Translations under genes and position numbers: made by a program
Part shown: positions 1 to 8,177 of the stretch, in pieces
Numbering within the stretch: the stretch's first letter is position 1
Layout of the letters: each line of letters opens with the position of its first letter
Assembly (NCBI GenBank): GCA_002742885.1
Contig: PDOO01000025.1
Location: forward strand, 1-64,000
DNA: 64,000 nt
Reading direction: 5' to 3'
Source of the DNA: Candidatus Cloacimonadota bacterium
GTDB taxonomy: Bacteria; Cloacimonadota; Cloacimonadia; Cloacimonadales; GCA-2742885
Notes under the pieces: generated by a model
The model's database searches: none
Told to the model about the DNA's origin: nothing
Seen by the model: only the letters and a program-made list of their open reading frames with translations

Positions 1-35
1 TTGCTCTAAGTGAACTTCGGGCAATGTTCCGATAA

Positions 36-67
36 ATAAAAAAAAAGAGCTGCCCCTTCGGGACAGC
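36..67 (-). terminator. Rho-independent terminator after the SGNH pseudogene
   Basis: Read on the minus strand, an 8-bp GC-rich stem (49-56 with 60-67, one G-U pair) closes a three-base loop and is followed by about eleven T. It lies 65 bases past the last stop of the SGNH-like pseudogene, so it probably ended that transcript. Confidence 0.75.
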
Positions 68-131
68 CCTTGATATTTGAATAAATTATCCGTCCGGTTT
101 CAGAGACGCTTTATTTTAATTAATAAATTCC

Positions 132-1025
132 TTATAACTTATTTGCCGCTTTTTTGCTTACCTGATGGTGTCCGTAACAAGACCAATGTCCGTCATGACT
201 TCTTAAACTCCAAGAATCATCATTGGATTAATCCAATAATATTGTTTTTATGTCGCAGGATTTACTCATTTCTATAATTCGGAGGTCGGTATTAGGATGA
301 AAAACAAATATTAAATTATATAATTGATAATTTTCCTTGCAGTATGAAAATAATTTATTAAAAATTACAGCATCATATCTGTCGCTTTTTGGCAATTTTC
401 GGGTAACTTCGCCCTTGTTTTGTTTATTTACAAAAACAGGATATTTAAATACAGCCAATATAAAATTTTAACATTATATAATATTTTTTTCAATCCCGGA
501 GATTTTATAGAAGATTTAAGTATTTTCCGATCATTAACAGAAATCTGCAATCTGTCCTTATACCTGTTTAATTCCGAAACAGATTCATAAAAATCATTTT
601 CATTTAAATAAAGCAGCTGATATACGGGATTTATTTCCTTTTTTACTGATTTCCATTGCTTTTATAAATATAATTCCCGATCTTCCGGCTTCAAAAAAAC
701 AATAGTCAGGAAAATATTTTTGAAGAATGCTTCCTTGATGACATTCAATAGGATTCATTATATTTTCAATATACGAATCTCCTATTACGGAAACGGTAAA
801 ACCTTTTTTTACTCCATGCGTACCCAGCCAGCCATATTCATTGGAATTACATTTTACCGAGGATTTTGCATAATAACCTGACTGCTTAGGTTTATATCTT
901 TGAATCCCGTATTTATCCATATATCTTTCCGGAATATCGGGAACTGATCGAAAATACAAAGGAATATTCAGAAAAAATTTAACAATAATAAAAAAACGTT
1001 TAAATGAAGAATAAGGAGAGATCAA
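132..1025 (-). pseudogene. Decayed SGNH/GDSL-hydrolase-like protein
   Basis: All the blocks of an SGNH-type esterase/acetylhydrolase can be read, but in different frames. The first segment (1025 to about 645) has a hydrophobic N-terminus and block I (VIGDSYIEN), then a block II-like FEAGRSG. After a one-base shift at an A6 run near 643-649 the next frame gives the block III-like YLNENDFYES. A second shift near 458-465 leads to FVFHPNTDLRIIE. An in-frame TAA sits at 228-230, and beyond it the same frame gives the block V-like HDGHWSCYGH, ending with TAA at 132-134. Two frameshifts and one stop make an intact product unlikely. The upstream start is uncertain: 1025 is a TTG preceded by a stop. 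Similar proteins often modify surface polysaccharide, but no substrate can be inferred here. Sequencing error in the homopolymer would explain only one of the three lesions. Confidence 0.8.
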
Positions 1026-1104
1026 AAAAAACTATAGATTTACAATAGTTAAAGAGGAAAATCAAATTTTGAAATAAAATTCATTACTGGTTTAGGCAAA
1101 AAAA

Positions 1105-1191
1105 TGGTGCCGAAGGCCGGACTCGAACCGGCACGAGAAAAATCTCGGAGGATTTTGAGTCCACTGCGTCTACCAGTTTCACCACTTCGGC
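1105..1191 (-). tRNA. tRNA-Leu (CAA)
   Basis: The 87-nt minus-strand sequence folds as a type II tRNA with a 7-bp acceptor stem (GCCGAAG/CTTCGGC), a long variable arm (CGAGA/TCTCG), a TTCGAGT T-loop and an encoded CCA. The anticodon loop CTCAAAA gives CAA, reading UUG. The anticodon stem has a T-T mismatch at its second pair (GTGGA against TCCTC), which is slightly unusual. It lies 12 bases downstream of tRNA-Val and is probably co-transcribed with it. Confidence 0.93.
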
Positions 1192-1203
1192 ACGTTAAAA
1201 TAA

Positions 1204-1280
1204 TGGTGGGTAATACTAGATTCGAACTAGTGACCTCTTCGATGTCAACGAAGCACTCTAACCAGCTGAGCTAATCACCC
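1204..1280 (-). tRNA. tRNA-Val (GAC)
   Basis: Complete 77-nt cloverleaf on the minus strand: acceptor GGGTGAT/ATTACCC, D-arm with AGCTCAGCTGGTTAGAG, anticodon stem CTTCG/CGAAG around TTGACAT (anticodon GAC), T-loop TTCGAAT, and an encoded CCA. It is the first gene of a two-tRNA unit with tRNA-Leu. Confidence 0.95.
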
Positions 1281-1293
1281 ATCAATGAAACCT

Positions 1294-1321
1294 TTTTTAG
1301 AAAACAGGGTTTATATGTCAA
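1294..1321 (-). promoter_or_regulatory. Candidate promoter of the tRNA-Val/tRNA-Leu unit
   Basis: On the minus strand a perfect TTGACA (1316-1321) is followed after 16 bases by TAAAAA (1294-1299), 13 bases before the mature 5' end of tRNA-Val. The -35 is strong and the -10 weak. Confidence 0.45.
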
Positions 1322-1469
1322 GATCAATTTTCAATCATTATCTGTTTTCAAGCTAATATCATTATATAAAATAAAATATAAAATCAGGAATATTAAAACA
1401 GTCGGAAAAGAAAAAACATATCTCTGATCAATCAGCCATAAACCGAGAAATCCGCAAAAAGCAAAAATA

Positions 1470-2522
1470 TCAAAAAACTTTAAGCCGGAAAACATTTTGC
1501 ATAAAGAATAAAGAAATATATCCCGTGAGAGCGGAAGCTGCCGGCGTAATAATCCAACCTAAGCTGATTTTTCCTAAAATTCGATAATTAACGCTGTTCC
1601 AAGCTCCTCGGGCAAAACTGATTCCGATAACCGAACCAACCACTGCCTGCGAGCTGGAAACCGGAACTAAAGGAAAAGCGGGTAAATGGACTGAGAGCAA
1701 AAAACCGCGTAATTCCTGAGACGCAAAAAGAAATAATGTTAAAGATGTTGATAAAACAACGGTTAAAGCGGTAACCGGAGAAAGTTTGAAAATACCGGAA
1801 CCTACCGTCATCATCACCCTCTGAGAGTAAGTGATTACTCCGACGGCGATTGCAATTCCGCCCATCAAAAACAATTGTTGAACCGAAGAGAAAATAAAAA
1901 CATCGGCAATATTTAAATCCTTAAAAGGAGACAGCTTCATAAAAATACCCATTACATTACCGATATTATTCGCTCCCAAACTGTAGGAACCGAAAGCTCC
2001 GACAATTATTAAAAGATGTCTGGTTACAGCGTCCAATCGGATTAAATGTATTTTTACGCTATTTAAAATCAATTTTACCAGATGATACAATAAAAAAGAA
2101 ATTGCGGCAGCCAAAATCGGCGAGAAAACCCAAGTACCCAAAATTTTTCCGAGAATACGGTAATCGGTGGAATTGCCGGAAAAAAAGTTCCAGCCGATAA
2201 TGCCTCCGACTACGGCTTGACCGGTTGAAATAGGTATGCCTGCTCTGGTCATAAAGAAAGAAACCAGAGCTGCCGAAAGAGAGACGGTAAAAGCTCCGGC
2301 AATTGCCGAAATCTGCCCCAATTTACCCAACGTCTGAGAAGCTCCGACTCCGCTTACAGATGCTCCCAAAAGCACAAAGACACTGCAAATAACGGCAGCC
2401 GTTCTAAACTTCAGCATTCTTGTAGCAACAGCGGTTCCGAAGAAATTTGCGGCATTGTTCGCTCCGAGAGACCAACCCAAAAACAAAGCGCCCGACAAAT
2501 AAATCAAAATTTGCAAATTCAT
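1470..2522 (-). CDS. pit: PiT-family inorganic phosphate permease
   Basis: A 350-residue integral membrane protein of the PiT (PF01384) family, which carries phosphate into the cell with a cation. The family's duplicated signature is visible in both halves. The first half has SLGANNAANFFGTAVATR and GIPISTGQAVVGGIIGW. The second has YSLGANNIGNVMGIF and FPLVPVSSSQAVVGSVIG. Each half has about five hydrophobic segments, and the length is normal for a bacterial member. The gene lies 5 bases downstream of the DUF47 partner, and the two almost certainly form an operon transcribed from a promoter near 3238-3268. The ATG start at 2522 directly precedes the first membrane segment. There is no clear terminator between this stop and tRNA-Val. 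Whether it carries phosphate alone or also sulfate cannot be read from the sequence. Confidence 0.9.
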   Translation of the reverse strand: MNLQILIYLSGALFLGWSLGANNAANFFGTAVATRMLKFRTAAVICSVFVLLGASVSGVGASQTLGKLGQISAIAGAFTVSLSAALVSFFMTRAGIPISTGQAVVGGIIGWNFFSGNSTDYRILGKILGTWVFSPILAAAISFLLYHLVKLILNSVKIHLIRLDAVTRHLLIIVGAFGSYSLGANNIGNVMGIFMKLSPFKDLNIADVFIFSSVQQLFLMGGIAIAVGVITYSQRVMMTVGSGIFKLSPVTALTVVLSTSLTLFLFASQELRGFLLSVHLPAFPLVPVSSSQAVVGSVIGISFARGAWNSVNYRILGKISLGWIITPAASALTGYISLFFMQNVFRLKVF

Positions 2523-2527
2523 AAAAT

Positions 2528-3181
2528 CTACAGTCCTCTTTTTATTGCATAAACCGCCAAACGCTCGGCAACCGCCTCGGAAACGTCTGACAACTCAGCC
2601 AATCTTTCCACAAAATATCTCAGGTGCGTTTTCTTGCAGAAATCTTTAATATCGTCTCCGGAAAAAATCCTGCGTTTAATAACTTCTTCCAATTTATCAA
2701 CTTCATGCTCATAAAAATGCACCTTATTTACGTAATCGTTAACAATTCTTATATCCGTAAAAAATGCTCTGGTTCCCCGAACAAGCTCTTCAACCGCTTT
2801 TTGAGACAGTTCAACCAGATTAAGCAGCAAATCTTCCAGACAATCCGGCACGAAAGGTCTTTCTATGCTCAATTGTTCCACGTATTTTTTTGCTATATCG
2901 ACAACATCATCCAGAGTTTCTATCAAGCCCAAAACATCTCCTCTCGATTCAGGGATAAGAGAATAAGTATAAAGTTTATATTTTATTTCGCGCCTCAATT
3001 CGTCAGCTTCATTCTCCAATTGCGACAAATCTTTGCAAAAAATATCAAGACGTTCGTCCTGTTTATTCAAATAAGCCTTAACCCCTTCAAGAAACAGTAA
3101 TCCGGATTTTTCGACTCGGTTTAAATAACTGTCCAAAGAAGCTTGAATTTCTTTACCCTTTGACTGAAATACAGACAGCAT
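2528..3181 (-). CDS. DUF47-family (PhoU-like) phosphate transport regulator
   Basis: A 217-residue, all-helical, charged cytoplasmic protein matching the DUF47/TIGR00153 family, which is distantly related to PhoU and typically encoded next to PiT permeases. Visible family features are the N-terminal long helix followed by LENEADELRREI and a central ETLDDVVDIAKKY, which correspond to the family's metal-binding E/DxxxD repeats. A second copy reads HFYEHEVDKLEEVIKRR. The likely role is to bind and regulate the adjacent PiT permease. That comes from family context and has not been shown for this protein. The start ATG at 3181 has a good ribosome-binding site (AGGAG) 6 bases upstream. It is the first gene of the two-gene phosphate operon. 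Confidence 0.87.
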   Translation of the reverse strand: MLSVFQSKGKEIQASLDSYLNRVEKSGLLFLEGVKAYLNKQDERLDIFCKDLSQLENEADELRREIKYKLYTYSLIPESRGDVLGLIETLDDVVDIAKKYVEQLSIERPFVPDCLEDLLLNLVELSQKAVEELVRGTRAFFTDIRIVNDYVNKVHFYEHEVDKLEEVIKRRIFSGDDIKDFCKKTHLRYFVERLAELSDVSEAVAERLAVYAIKRGL

Positions 3182-3237
3182 AACAACTCCTTTTTTTGCG
3201 ATAAGCTCATTTTATCGTCATAAAATATTAAAGTCGG

Positions 3238-3268
3238 CAAAATTAATAAAAAGTGTTTTTATCGTCAA
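3238..3268 (-). promoter_or_regulatory. Candidate promoter of the DUF47-pit operon
   Basis: On the minus strand TTGACG (3263-3268) is followed after 17 bases by TAATTTTG (3238-3245), about 57 bases upstream of the DUF47 start. TAATTTTG fits the Bacteroidetes -7 consensus TAnnTTTG exactly, and the upstream TTTG at 3266-3269 fits its -33 element. Confidence 0.55.
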
Positions 3269-3269
3269 A

Positions 3270-3498
3270 TTTAATTTTTATTAAAATGAATAAAACCGTT
3301 GTATTTTCCCGGATAATTAAGATATTGAAGAATTACGATATTATTCGCAAAATCGGATTTGTGCCGGCTTTTTTTGTAAAAATAGATTTTATTGTGTCCT
3401 TTTTTTTGTTTTTTTGACGATTGCTATTTGTTTTTGATAAGTTTATATTCAATAATTATAAGCGGTTATATTTTTGTTGTATTTTTAAAAAAAAGAAC
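3270..3498. other. AT-rich divergent intergenic region, no gene seen
   Basis: The 448 bases between the divergent DUF47 and orphan-unit genes are strongly AT-rich and contain several T runs. Apart from the two promoters at its ends and the leader hairpin at 3548-3594, I see no ORF, RNA fold or repeat in this stretch. Confidence 0.5.
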
Positions 3499-3527
3499 TT
3501 GACATGTTTTTTTACTGTACTTACTAC
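3499..3527 (+). promoter_or_regulatory. Candidate promoter of the orphan two-gene unit
   Basis: A perfect TTGACA at 3499-3504 is followed after 17 bases by TACTAC at 3522-3527. This would start transcription near 3534, giving a leader of about 95 nt before the 3630 gene. Confidence 0.5.
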
Positions 3528-3547
3528 TAGGTAAGCTTTTATGGTAA

Positions 3548-3594
3548 AAGACCGTTACGGGGAAAATGATTTTGTCAAAACGGTTTTTATTTTT
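3548..3594 (+). promoter_or_regulatory. Terminator-like hairpin in the leader of the orphan unit
   Basis: Bases 3548-3556 can pair with 3579-3587 (ACCGTT with AACGGT as core). The loop is about 22 nt and the stem is followed by a T-rich tract (TTTATTTTTC). It lies between the candidate promoter and the 3630 start, where it could act as an attenuator. The large loop makes this tentative. Confidence 0.3.
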
Positions 3595-3629
3595 CAAATA
3601 TAACATATTTAACATTAAGGGGGAATCCT

Positions 3630-4364
3630 ATGGAAAGAAAAATAAGTAAAATGGCTCCATTGTTGCATGATATTATGAAAAGAGTCAGTCCGTATCATCA
3701 GTTTATCGGTTATACTGATTTTCCTAAAAATTGGTTGTATAATGAAGATAAAACTTTTGGAAAAGTTGAAAAACTTGAGATAGAGTATGATGATAACGGG
3801 ATATTCAAATCTGTAACGGGGTTTAACAAACAGAAAGAATCTATTTCTTTTGAACGGGCTTGGGATGATGTTAAACATATCGCCTATGGCTTCTATAAAA
3901 AAAATGGGAAGACTGAGCTTGAAATATCTGAACGTATATCGAGAGATACGATAAGTGTATCTTCTAACTATATTAATGACCCAAGGTATAATGTTGAAAT
4001 GGAAGTAACAAGAAAACCCAAATCAACACGTGTTTTTATTGTAACATTGATGTTAAACGGGAAAAAAATAAACGGAGAGGTGGATATTTCTGATATGAAA
4101 ATTCCTAAGATAGCTATGGATATTGTTGAAGAATTGAATAAATTAAGTTCAACCGTTACTGTTGCAGGAATTGAAGATAAACTGTATTCCGTTTTAGTTA
4201 AAGAATTTTGGATTGAAAATTCATATGGCTCATTAGATTGGCAACATGTAGCTGATAATGTTGGAACTTCTCTTTCTGATTTATTCGGTCCATTTGTTAC
4301 GGCTGGTTATGGATTGGTTAGTACTATACTTGCTAATTGGTCTTCTGAAAATTCGAGGAGGTAA
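3630..4364 (+). CDS. Protein of unknown function (orphan)
   Basis: I do not recognise this 244-residue protein. It has no signal peptide: the N-terminus is polar and starts MERKISKMAPLLHD. The first 150 residues look like mixed alpha/beta with many aromatic and charged residues. The C-terminus (about 215-238) holds a moderately hydrophobic glycine-containing stretch (DLFGPFVTAGYGLVSTILAN) that could be a membrane-associated helix. The start is well supported by a very strong Shine-Dalgarno (AAGGGGG) 7 bases upstream. The stop overlaps by one base the start of a 53-residue membrane protein, so the two are translationally coupled. The unit has its own candidate promoter, leader hairpin and terminator, and lies isolated between the phosphate operon and dnaE. 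Its codons look T-richer than those of its A-rich neighbours, which is compatible with horizontal acquisition but not proof. Confidence 0.75.
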   Translation: MERKISKMAPLLHDIMKRVSPYHQFIGYTDFPKNWLYNEDKTFGKVEKLEIEYDDNGIFKSVTGFNKQKESISFERAWDDVKHIAYGFYKKNGKTELEISERISRDTISVSSNYINDPRYNVEMEVTRKPKSTRVFIVTLMLNGKKINGEVDISDMKIPKIAMDIVEELNKLSSTVTVAGIEDKLYSVLVKEFWIENSYGSLDWQHVADNVGTSLSDLFGPFVTAGYGLVSTILANWSSENSRR

Positions 4365-4525
4365 TGGTGAATACCAAACTTATTTTGGGAAGATTACTCG
4401 GCGGAGTAATATTTACTGTCGGATTATATCTGTTTAAAAATGCCGTTCCCGATCCGAAAGCGACTTACGGTCTTCTGCTTGTTGTGCTTGGTTTATTGGT
4501 CGGTTATATGTTTTCAAAAAAGTAA
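4364..4525 (+). CDS. Small two-helix membrane protein
   Basis: A 53-residue ORF starts with ATG at 4364, overlapping the previous stop as TAATG, with GAGGAGG just upstream. It encodes two hydrophobic segments (about residues 6-24 and 34-50). They are separated by a short polar turn containing NAVPDPKAT, with lysines at the C-terminal end, so it is probably an integral inner-membrane protein. The strong ribosome-binding site, the stop/start overlap and the terminator 43 bases downstream support a real gene. Its family is not recognisable. The coupling suggests it works with, or anchors, the 244-residue protein. Confidence 0.7.
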   Translation: MVNTKLILGRLLGGVIFTVGLYLFKNAVPDPKATYGLLLVVLGLLVGYMFSKK

Positions 4526-4567
4526 CGTCGAAAAAATAATTAAATCGTTTAGTTTTTATGTTTAACA

Positions 4568-4597
4568 ATGCTCGCATTATTATGCGGGCATTTTTTT
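4568..4597 (+). terminator. Rho-independent terminator of the orphan unit
   Basis: A 10-bp stem (ATGCTCGCAT with ATGCGGGCAT, one T-G pair) with a four-base loop is followed by TTTTTTT. It ends transcription before dnaE. Confidence 0.85.
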
Positions 4598-4712
4598 GTT
4601 ATCGGATAATTTTCCCGGTAATATGATTTTTAAAAACCCTTTGACAGAATGTACCGCAATTGTCCTCTTGCCGAAAAAAATAAAAATTTTCGGTTTTAAG
4701 AAGGGAAAATAT

Positions 4713-7700
4713 ATGGCTTTTATTCATTTACATAACCACTCGCAATACAGCATGCTGGACGGAGCGTGTCGCATAGATAAAATGGTTGAGAAAGCAAAAA
4801 AATACGGAATGAACGCCGTAGCGGTAACGGATCACGGAAACATGTTCGGAACAGTTGATTTTTGCAACAGAGCAAAAGATGCGGGAATAAAGCCGATTGT
4901 CGGCATGGAAGCATATATCGTCAATCGCGATTTGGATCATCCCGATTCCAAGAAAGATACAAGACATCATCTTATTTTATTGGTTATGAACGATGAAGGT
5001 TATCACAATTTAATGAAACTCTCTTCTTATTCTTATAAAGACGGATTTTACTATAAACCTCGTATCAGTAAATCTTTGCTGAAAAAGTATTCCGGAGGAC
5101 TTATTTGTCTCAGCGCATGTATTCAGGGCGAAATTCCCCGGCTTCTTTTGTCGGACCGAAAACAGGAGGCAAAAGAAGCGGTTGAATGGTTTAAAAATAC
5201 TTTTCCCGATAATTATTATTTAGAAATTATGGATCACGGATTTCCGGATGAAGCAAAAGCCCGAAAAATGCTTATTGAATTGGCAAGAGAAACCGACACG
5301 CCGCTTGTTGCCACTAATGACTGCCATTATCTTAACAAAGAAGATGCGGAAGCTCACGATATTCTTTTGTGCATACAAACAGGAAAATCCGTTTCCGATC
5401 CGTCCAGAATGAGATTTGATTCCCGGGAACTTTATTTTAAGACCGAAGAAGAAATGCGAAAACTTTTCTCTGATGTCCCGGATGCTTTGGATAATACGCA
5501 ATTAATTGCCGACAAAGTAAATTTTGAACTGAATTACAGTGAATTTTTACTCCCCAAAATAGATATTCCTTCCGAATTTAAAGATATGGGCGAATATTTG
5601 CGAACGCTTTGTTATAAAAATGTTCCCGCAAAATACGGCAATTTGACAGATAAGATAAAAGAACGGATAGATTTTGAACTTGATGTTATTCATCGTATGG
5701 GATACGACGGGTATTTTTTGGTTGTCAAAGATTTTATAGATGCGGCGAGAGACCGGGATATTCCCGTGGGACCAGGACGGGGTTCGGCTGCCGGCAGCAT
5801 TGTTGCCTTTTTGCTTGATATTACCAGGCTTGATCCTTTGAAATACGGTTTGCTTTTTGAACGTTTTCTTGATTTAAAAAGAGTCGGAATGCCCGATATA
5901 GACATTGATTTTTGCGCTGAAGGGAGAGCTAAAGTTATTGATTATGTTATTCAAAAATACGGCAGAGAAAGCGTTACGCAAATTATTACTTTCGGAACCT
6001 TGGGACCCAAATCGGTAATTAAAGACGTTTGTCGGACTCTTGATATTCCTCCTTCGGAATCAAACAATATCACCAAGTTAATGCCTTCCGGTCCGACTGT
6101 TACTCTTGAATCCGCCTTGGAAGATTCCAAAGAGTTCAGGAATTTGATGAACGGAAGCGAATTATATAAAACCGTTTTAAAACACAGCTTGGTCCTGGAA
6201 GGATTAGTCAGACAAACCGGAATTCATGCCGCCGGCGTTGTGATAGGTCCCGGAGATTTATCCGACTACGTTCCTCTTGCCGCCCAACAAAAGGAGGGAC
6301 AACAAGCCGTTTTGGTTCAATATGAGGGAAAGTGGCTGGACGATTTAAAATTACTGAAAATGGATTTTCTGGGCTTAAAAACTCTTACCGTCATAAAAAG
6401 AACTTTGCAACTCCTGAAAAAATCTCAGGGAATCGATATAGATATTGATAATGTTGATCTTACCGATAAAAAATCTTATGAACTGTTGTCTGCCGGACAG
6501 ACGGACGGAATTTTTCAATTTGAATCGGGCGGAATGAAAAAATATCTCAAAGAGTTGAAACCCAATATGTTCGACGATTTAATCGCAATGGTGGCTCTTT
6601 ATCGTCCCGGACCGATGCAGTTTATAAATACTTATATCAAGCGCAAGCACGGAGTTGAAGAAATAAAATATGCCCATGAATTAACGCGTGATGCATTGGA
6701 AGAAACTTACGGCGTAACCGTTTATCAGGAACAGGTTATGCTGATTGCAAAAAAAATGGCAGGTTTTTCCAGCGCGGAAGCCGGAGCTTTGCGAAAAGCC
6801 ATCTCCAAAAAGAAAAAAGCTTTGATGGATGAAATGGGGGAAAAATTTATAAACGGAGCCGTGAAAAACGGCGTAGATCGGGTAATTTGCACGAATATTT
6901 GGGAAGATTGGCAGGAATTTGCAAACTATGCGTTCAACAAAAGTCATGCTGCCTGCTATGCTTACGTAGCTTTCCAAACGGCTTATTTGAAAGCTCATTT
7001 TCCCGTTGAATTCATGGCTGCCATTTTATCTTTGGAAAATGATCCTCAAAAAATTCCTTATTTTATGGAAGAATGCAAAAATATGGGAATTGAAATCGTA
7101 CCGCCCAACGTAAATCTTTCGGAAAAAGAATTTACGGTGGAAAACGGAAAAATTCTTTTCGGCATGAGAGGCATAAAAAATGTCGGCAGCGTTGCCATCC
7201 CGGCTATTATCAAGGAGAGGGAAGCAAACGGTAAATTTACGGAATTGGTAGAATTTACCAAGCGTCTCGACTCCATGATCGTTAACAAAGCGGTAATCGA
7301 AAGCCTGATCTCATCCGGAGCAATGGACGACTTGAAAGGTAATCGGGCTCAGAAGTATGCTCTTGTGCAGTCGGCTATAGAATACTCTTCGGGACTTGCC
7401 GGAGAAAAGAAAAAAGGTCAATTGCTTTTATTTGATATGTTGTCGGATAACGGAGAAGATTCCGGTGCCGGAGAAGATATGTTTCAGCCTCAATTACCCG
7501 ATATTCCTGAATGGGGTTTGAAAAAAATGCTTGAAATGGAAAAAGATATTTTAGGCTTTTATATGTCCGGGCATCCGTTGATGAACCATAAAATGATTTT
7601 AAATTGTTTCTGCAATTACGATACAGAAAAATTTGCTGAAAAAGTTAAGACCCCGGGCAAGATAAAGATTGCAGGCATAGTTACATCCGTTACAAGAAAG

Positions 7701-8177
7701 ACGGGAAGAAACGGAAAGCCTTTTGCTTTTGTCGCTTTGGAAGATTTATACAGTAAATTTGAAGTATCGCTTTTTTCGCAGGATTACGAAAAATATTATC
7801 ATCTGATGAGAGAAGGCATAGAAGTTCTTGTTATCGGGAAAAAGGGAAAAAACTTCAACGGAGACGAATCTGTTCTTAAGATTATGCCGCAAGAAATAAT
7901 TCCTTTCGAGAGTTTAAGGAAGACGGCAAAAGGTGATGTTTACATTACTTTAGACGGGAAAAAAGTGAATAAAGAACTCGGACAAAATATAAAAAACATG
8001 TCTCTTAGCGCTCCGGGAAATTTCAAGGTTCATTTTCTGGTAAAAACGGAAAATTTCAAGACTATTCAAATTCATCCGGCTGACTGCAATGTTTTTCCCG
8101 GTACAAATGCTTTTTCTTTTCTGCAAGATTGCATGATTGGAAATCCGACTGTAAAAGCCAAAGAATATGCAAACTGA
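4713..8177 (+). CDS. dnaE: DNA polymerase III alpha subunit
   Basis: This is the replicative polymerase subunit, 1154 residues with the start at 4713, close to the usual DnaE1 length of about 1160. The upstream in-frame codons back to 4596 overlap the preceding terminator. ATG 4713 has AAGAAGG 7 bases upstream and begins directly with the PHP domain (HLHNHSQYSMLDG, residues 5-17). The polymerase core shows GPGRGSAAGS near 352 and the catalytic PDIDIDF (Asp395 and Asp397). The third catalytic aspartate lies in KMDFLGLKTL (about 551). A helix-hairpin-helix region and an OB fold (about 980-1050) follow. The PHP metal-ligand motifs look intact. No proofreading exonuclease domain is inserted, so this is DnaE and not PolC. 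The gene overlaps the next one by 11 bases, which suggests co-translation with the GWxTD genes. Confidence 0.97.
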   Translation: MAFIHLHNHSQYSMLDGACRIDKMVEKAKKYGMNAVAVTDHGNMFGTVDFCNRAKDAGIKPIVGMEAYIVNRDLDHPDSKKDTRHHLILLVMNDEGYHNLMKLSSYSYKDGFYYKPRISKSLLKKYSGGLICLSACIQGEIPRLLLSDRKQEAKEAVEWFKNTFPDNYYLEIMDHGFPDEAKARKMLIELARETDTPLVATNDCHYLNKEDAEAHDILLCIQTGKSVSDPSRMRFDSRELYFKTEEEMRKLFSDVPDALDNTQLIADKVNFELNYSEFLLPKIDIPSEFKDMGEYLRTLCYKNVPAKYGNLTDKIKERIDFELDVIHRMGYDGYFLVVKDFIDAARDRDIPVGPGRGSAAGSIVAFLLDITRLDPLKYGLLFERFLDLKRVGMPDIDIDFCAEGRAKVIDYVIQKYGRESVTQIITFGTLGPKSVIKDVCRTLDIPPSESNNITKLMPSGPTVTLESALEDSKEFRNLMNGSELYKTVLKHSLVLEGLVRQTGIHAAGVVIGPGDLSDYVPLAAQQKEGQQAVLVQYEGKWLDDLKLLKMDFLGLKTLTVIKRTLQLLKKSQGIDIDIDNVDLTDKKSYELLSAGQTDGIFQFESGGMKKYLKELKPNMFDDLIAMVALYRPGPMQFINTYIKRKHGVEEIKYAHELTRDALEETYGVTVYQEQVMLIAKKMAGFSSAEAGALRKAISKKKKALMDEMGEKFINGAVKNGVDRVICTNIWEDWQEFANYAFNKSHAACYAYVAFQTAYLKAHFPVEFMAAILSLENDPQKIPYFMEECKNMGIEIVPPNVNLSEKEFTVENGKILFGMRGIKNVGSVAIPAIIKEREANGKFTELVEFTKRLDSMIVNKAVIESLISSGAMDDLKGNRAQKYALVQSAIEYSSGLAGEKKKGQLLLFDMLSDNGEDSGAGEDMFQPQLPDIPEWGLKKMLEMEKDILGFYMSGHPLMNHKMILNCFCNYDTEKFAEKVKTPGKIKIAGIVTSVTRKTGRNGKPFAFVALEDLYSKFEVSLFSQDYEKYYHLMREGIEVLVIGKKGKNFNGDESVLKIMPQEIIPFESLRKTAKGDVYITLDGKKVNKELGQNIKNMSLSAPGNFKVHFLVKTENFKTIQIHPADCNVFPGTNAFSFLQDCMIGNPTVKAKEYAN

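Noticed and set aside
77-277. Plus-strand open frame of 66 codons
   Set aside because: The opposite strand here encodes the C-terminal block V of the SGNH-like pseudogene (HDGHW), so this frame is an antisense shadow.
4596-4712. Longer N-terminus of DnaE starting at 4596
   Set aside because: It would begin within the terminator T tract and adds 39 residues without family similarity. ATG 4713 has a good ribosome-binding site and starts at the PHP motif.
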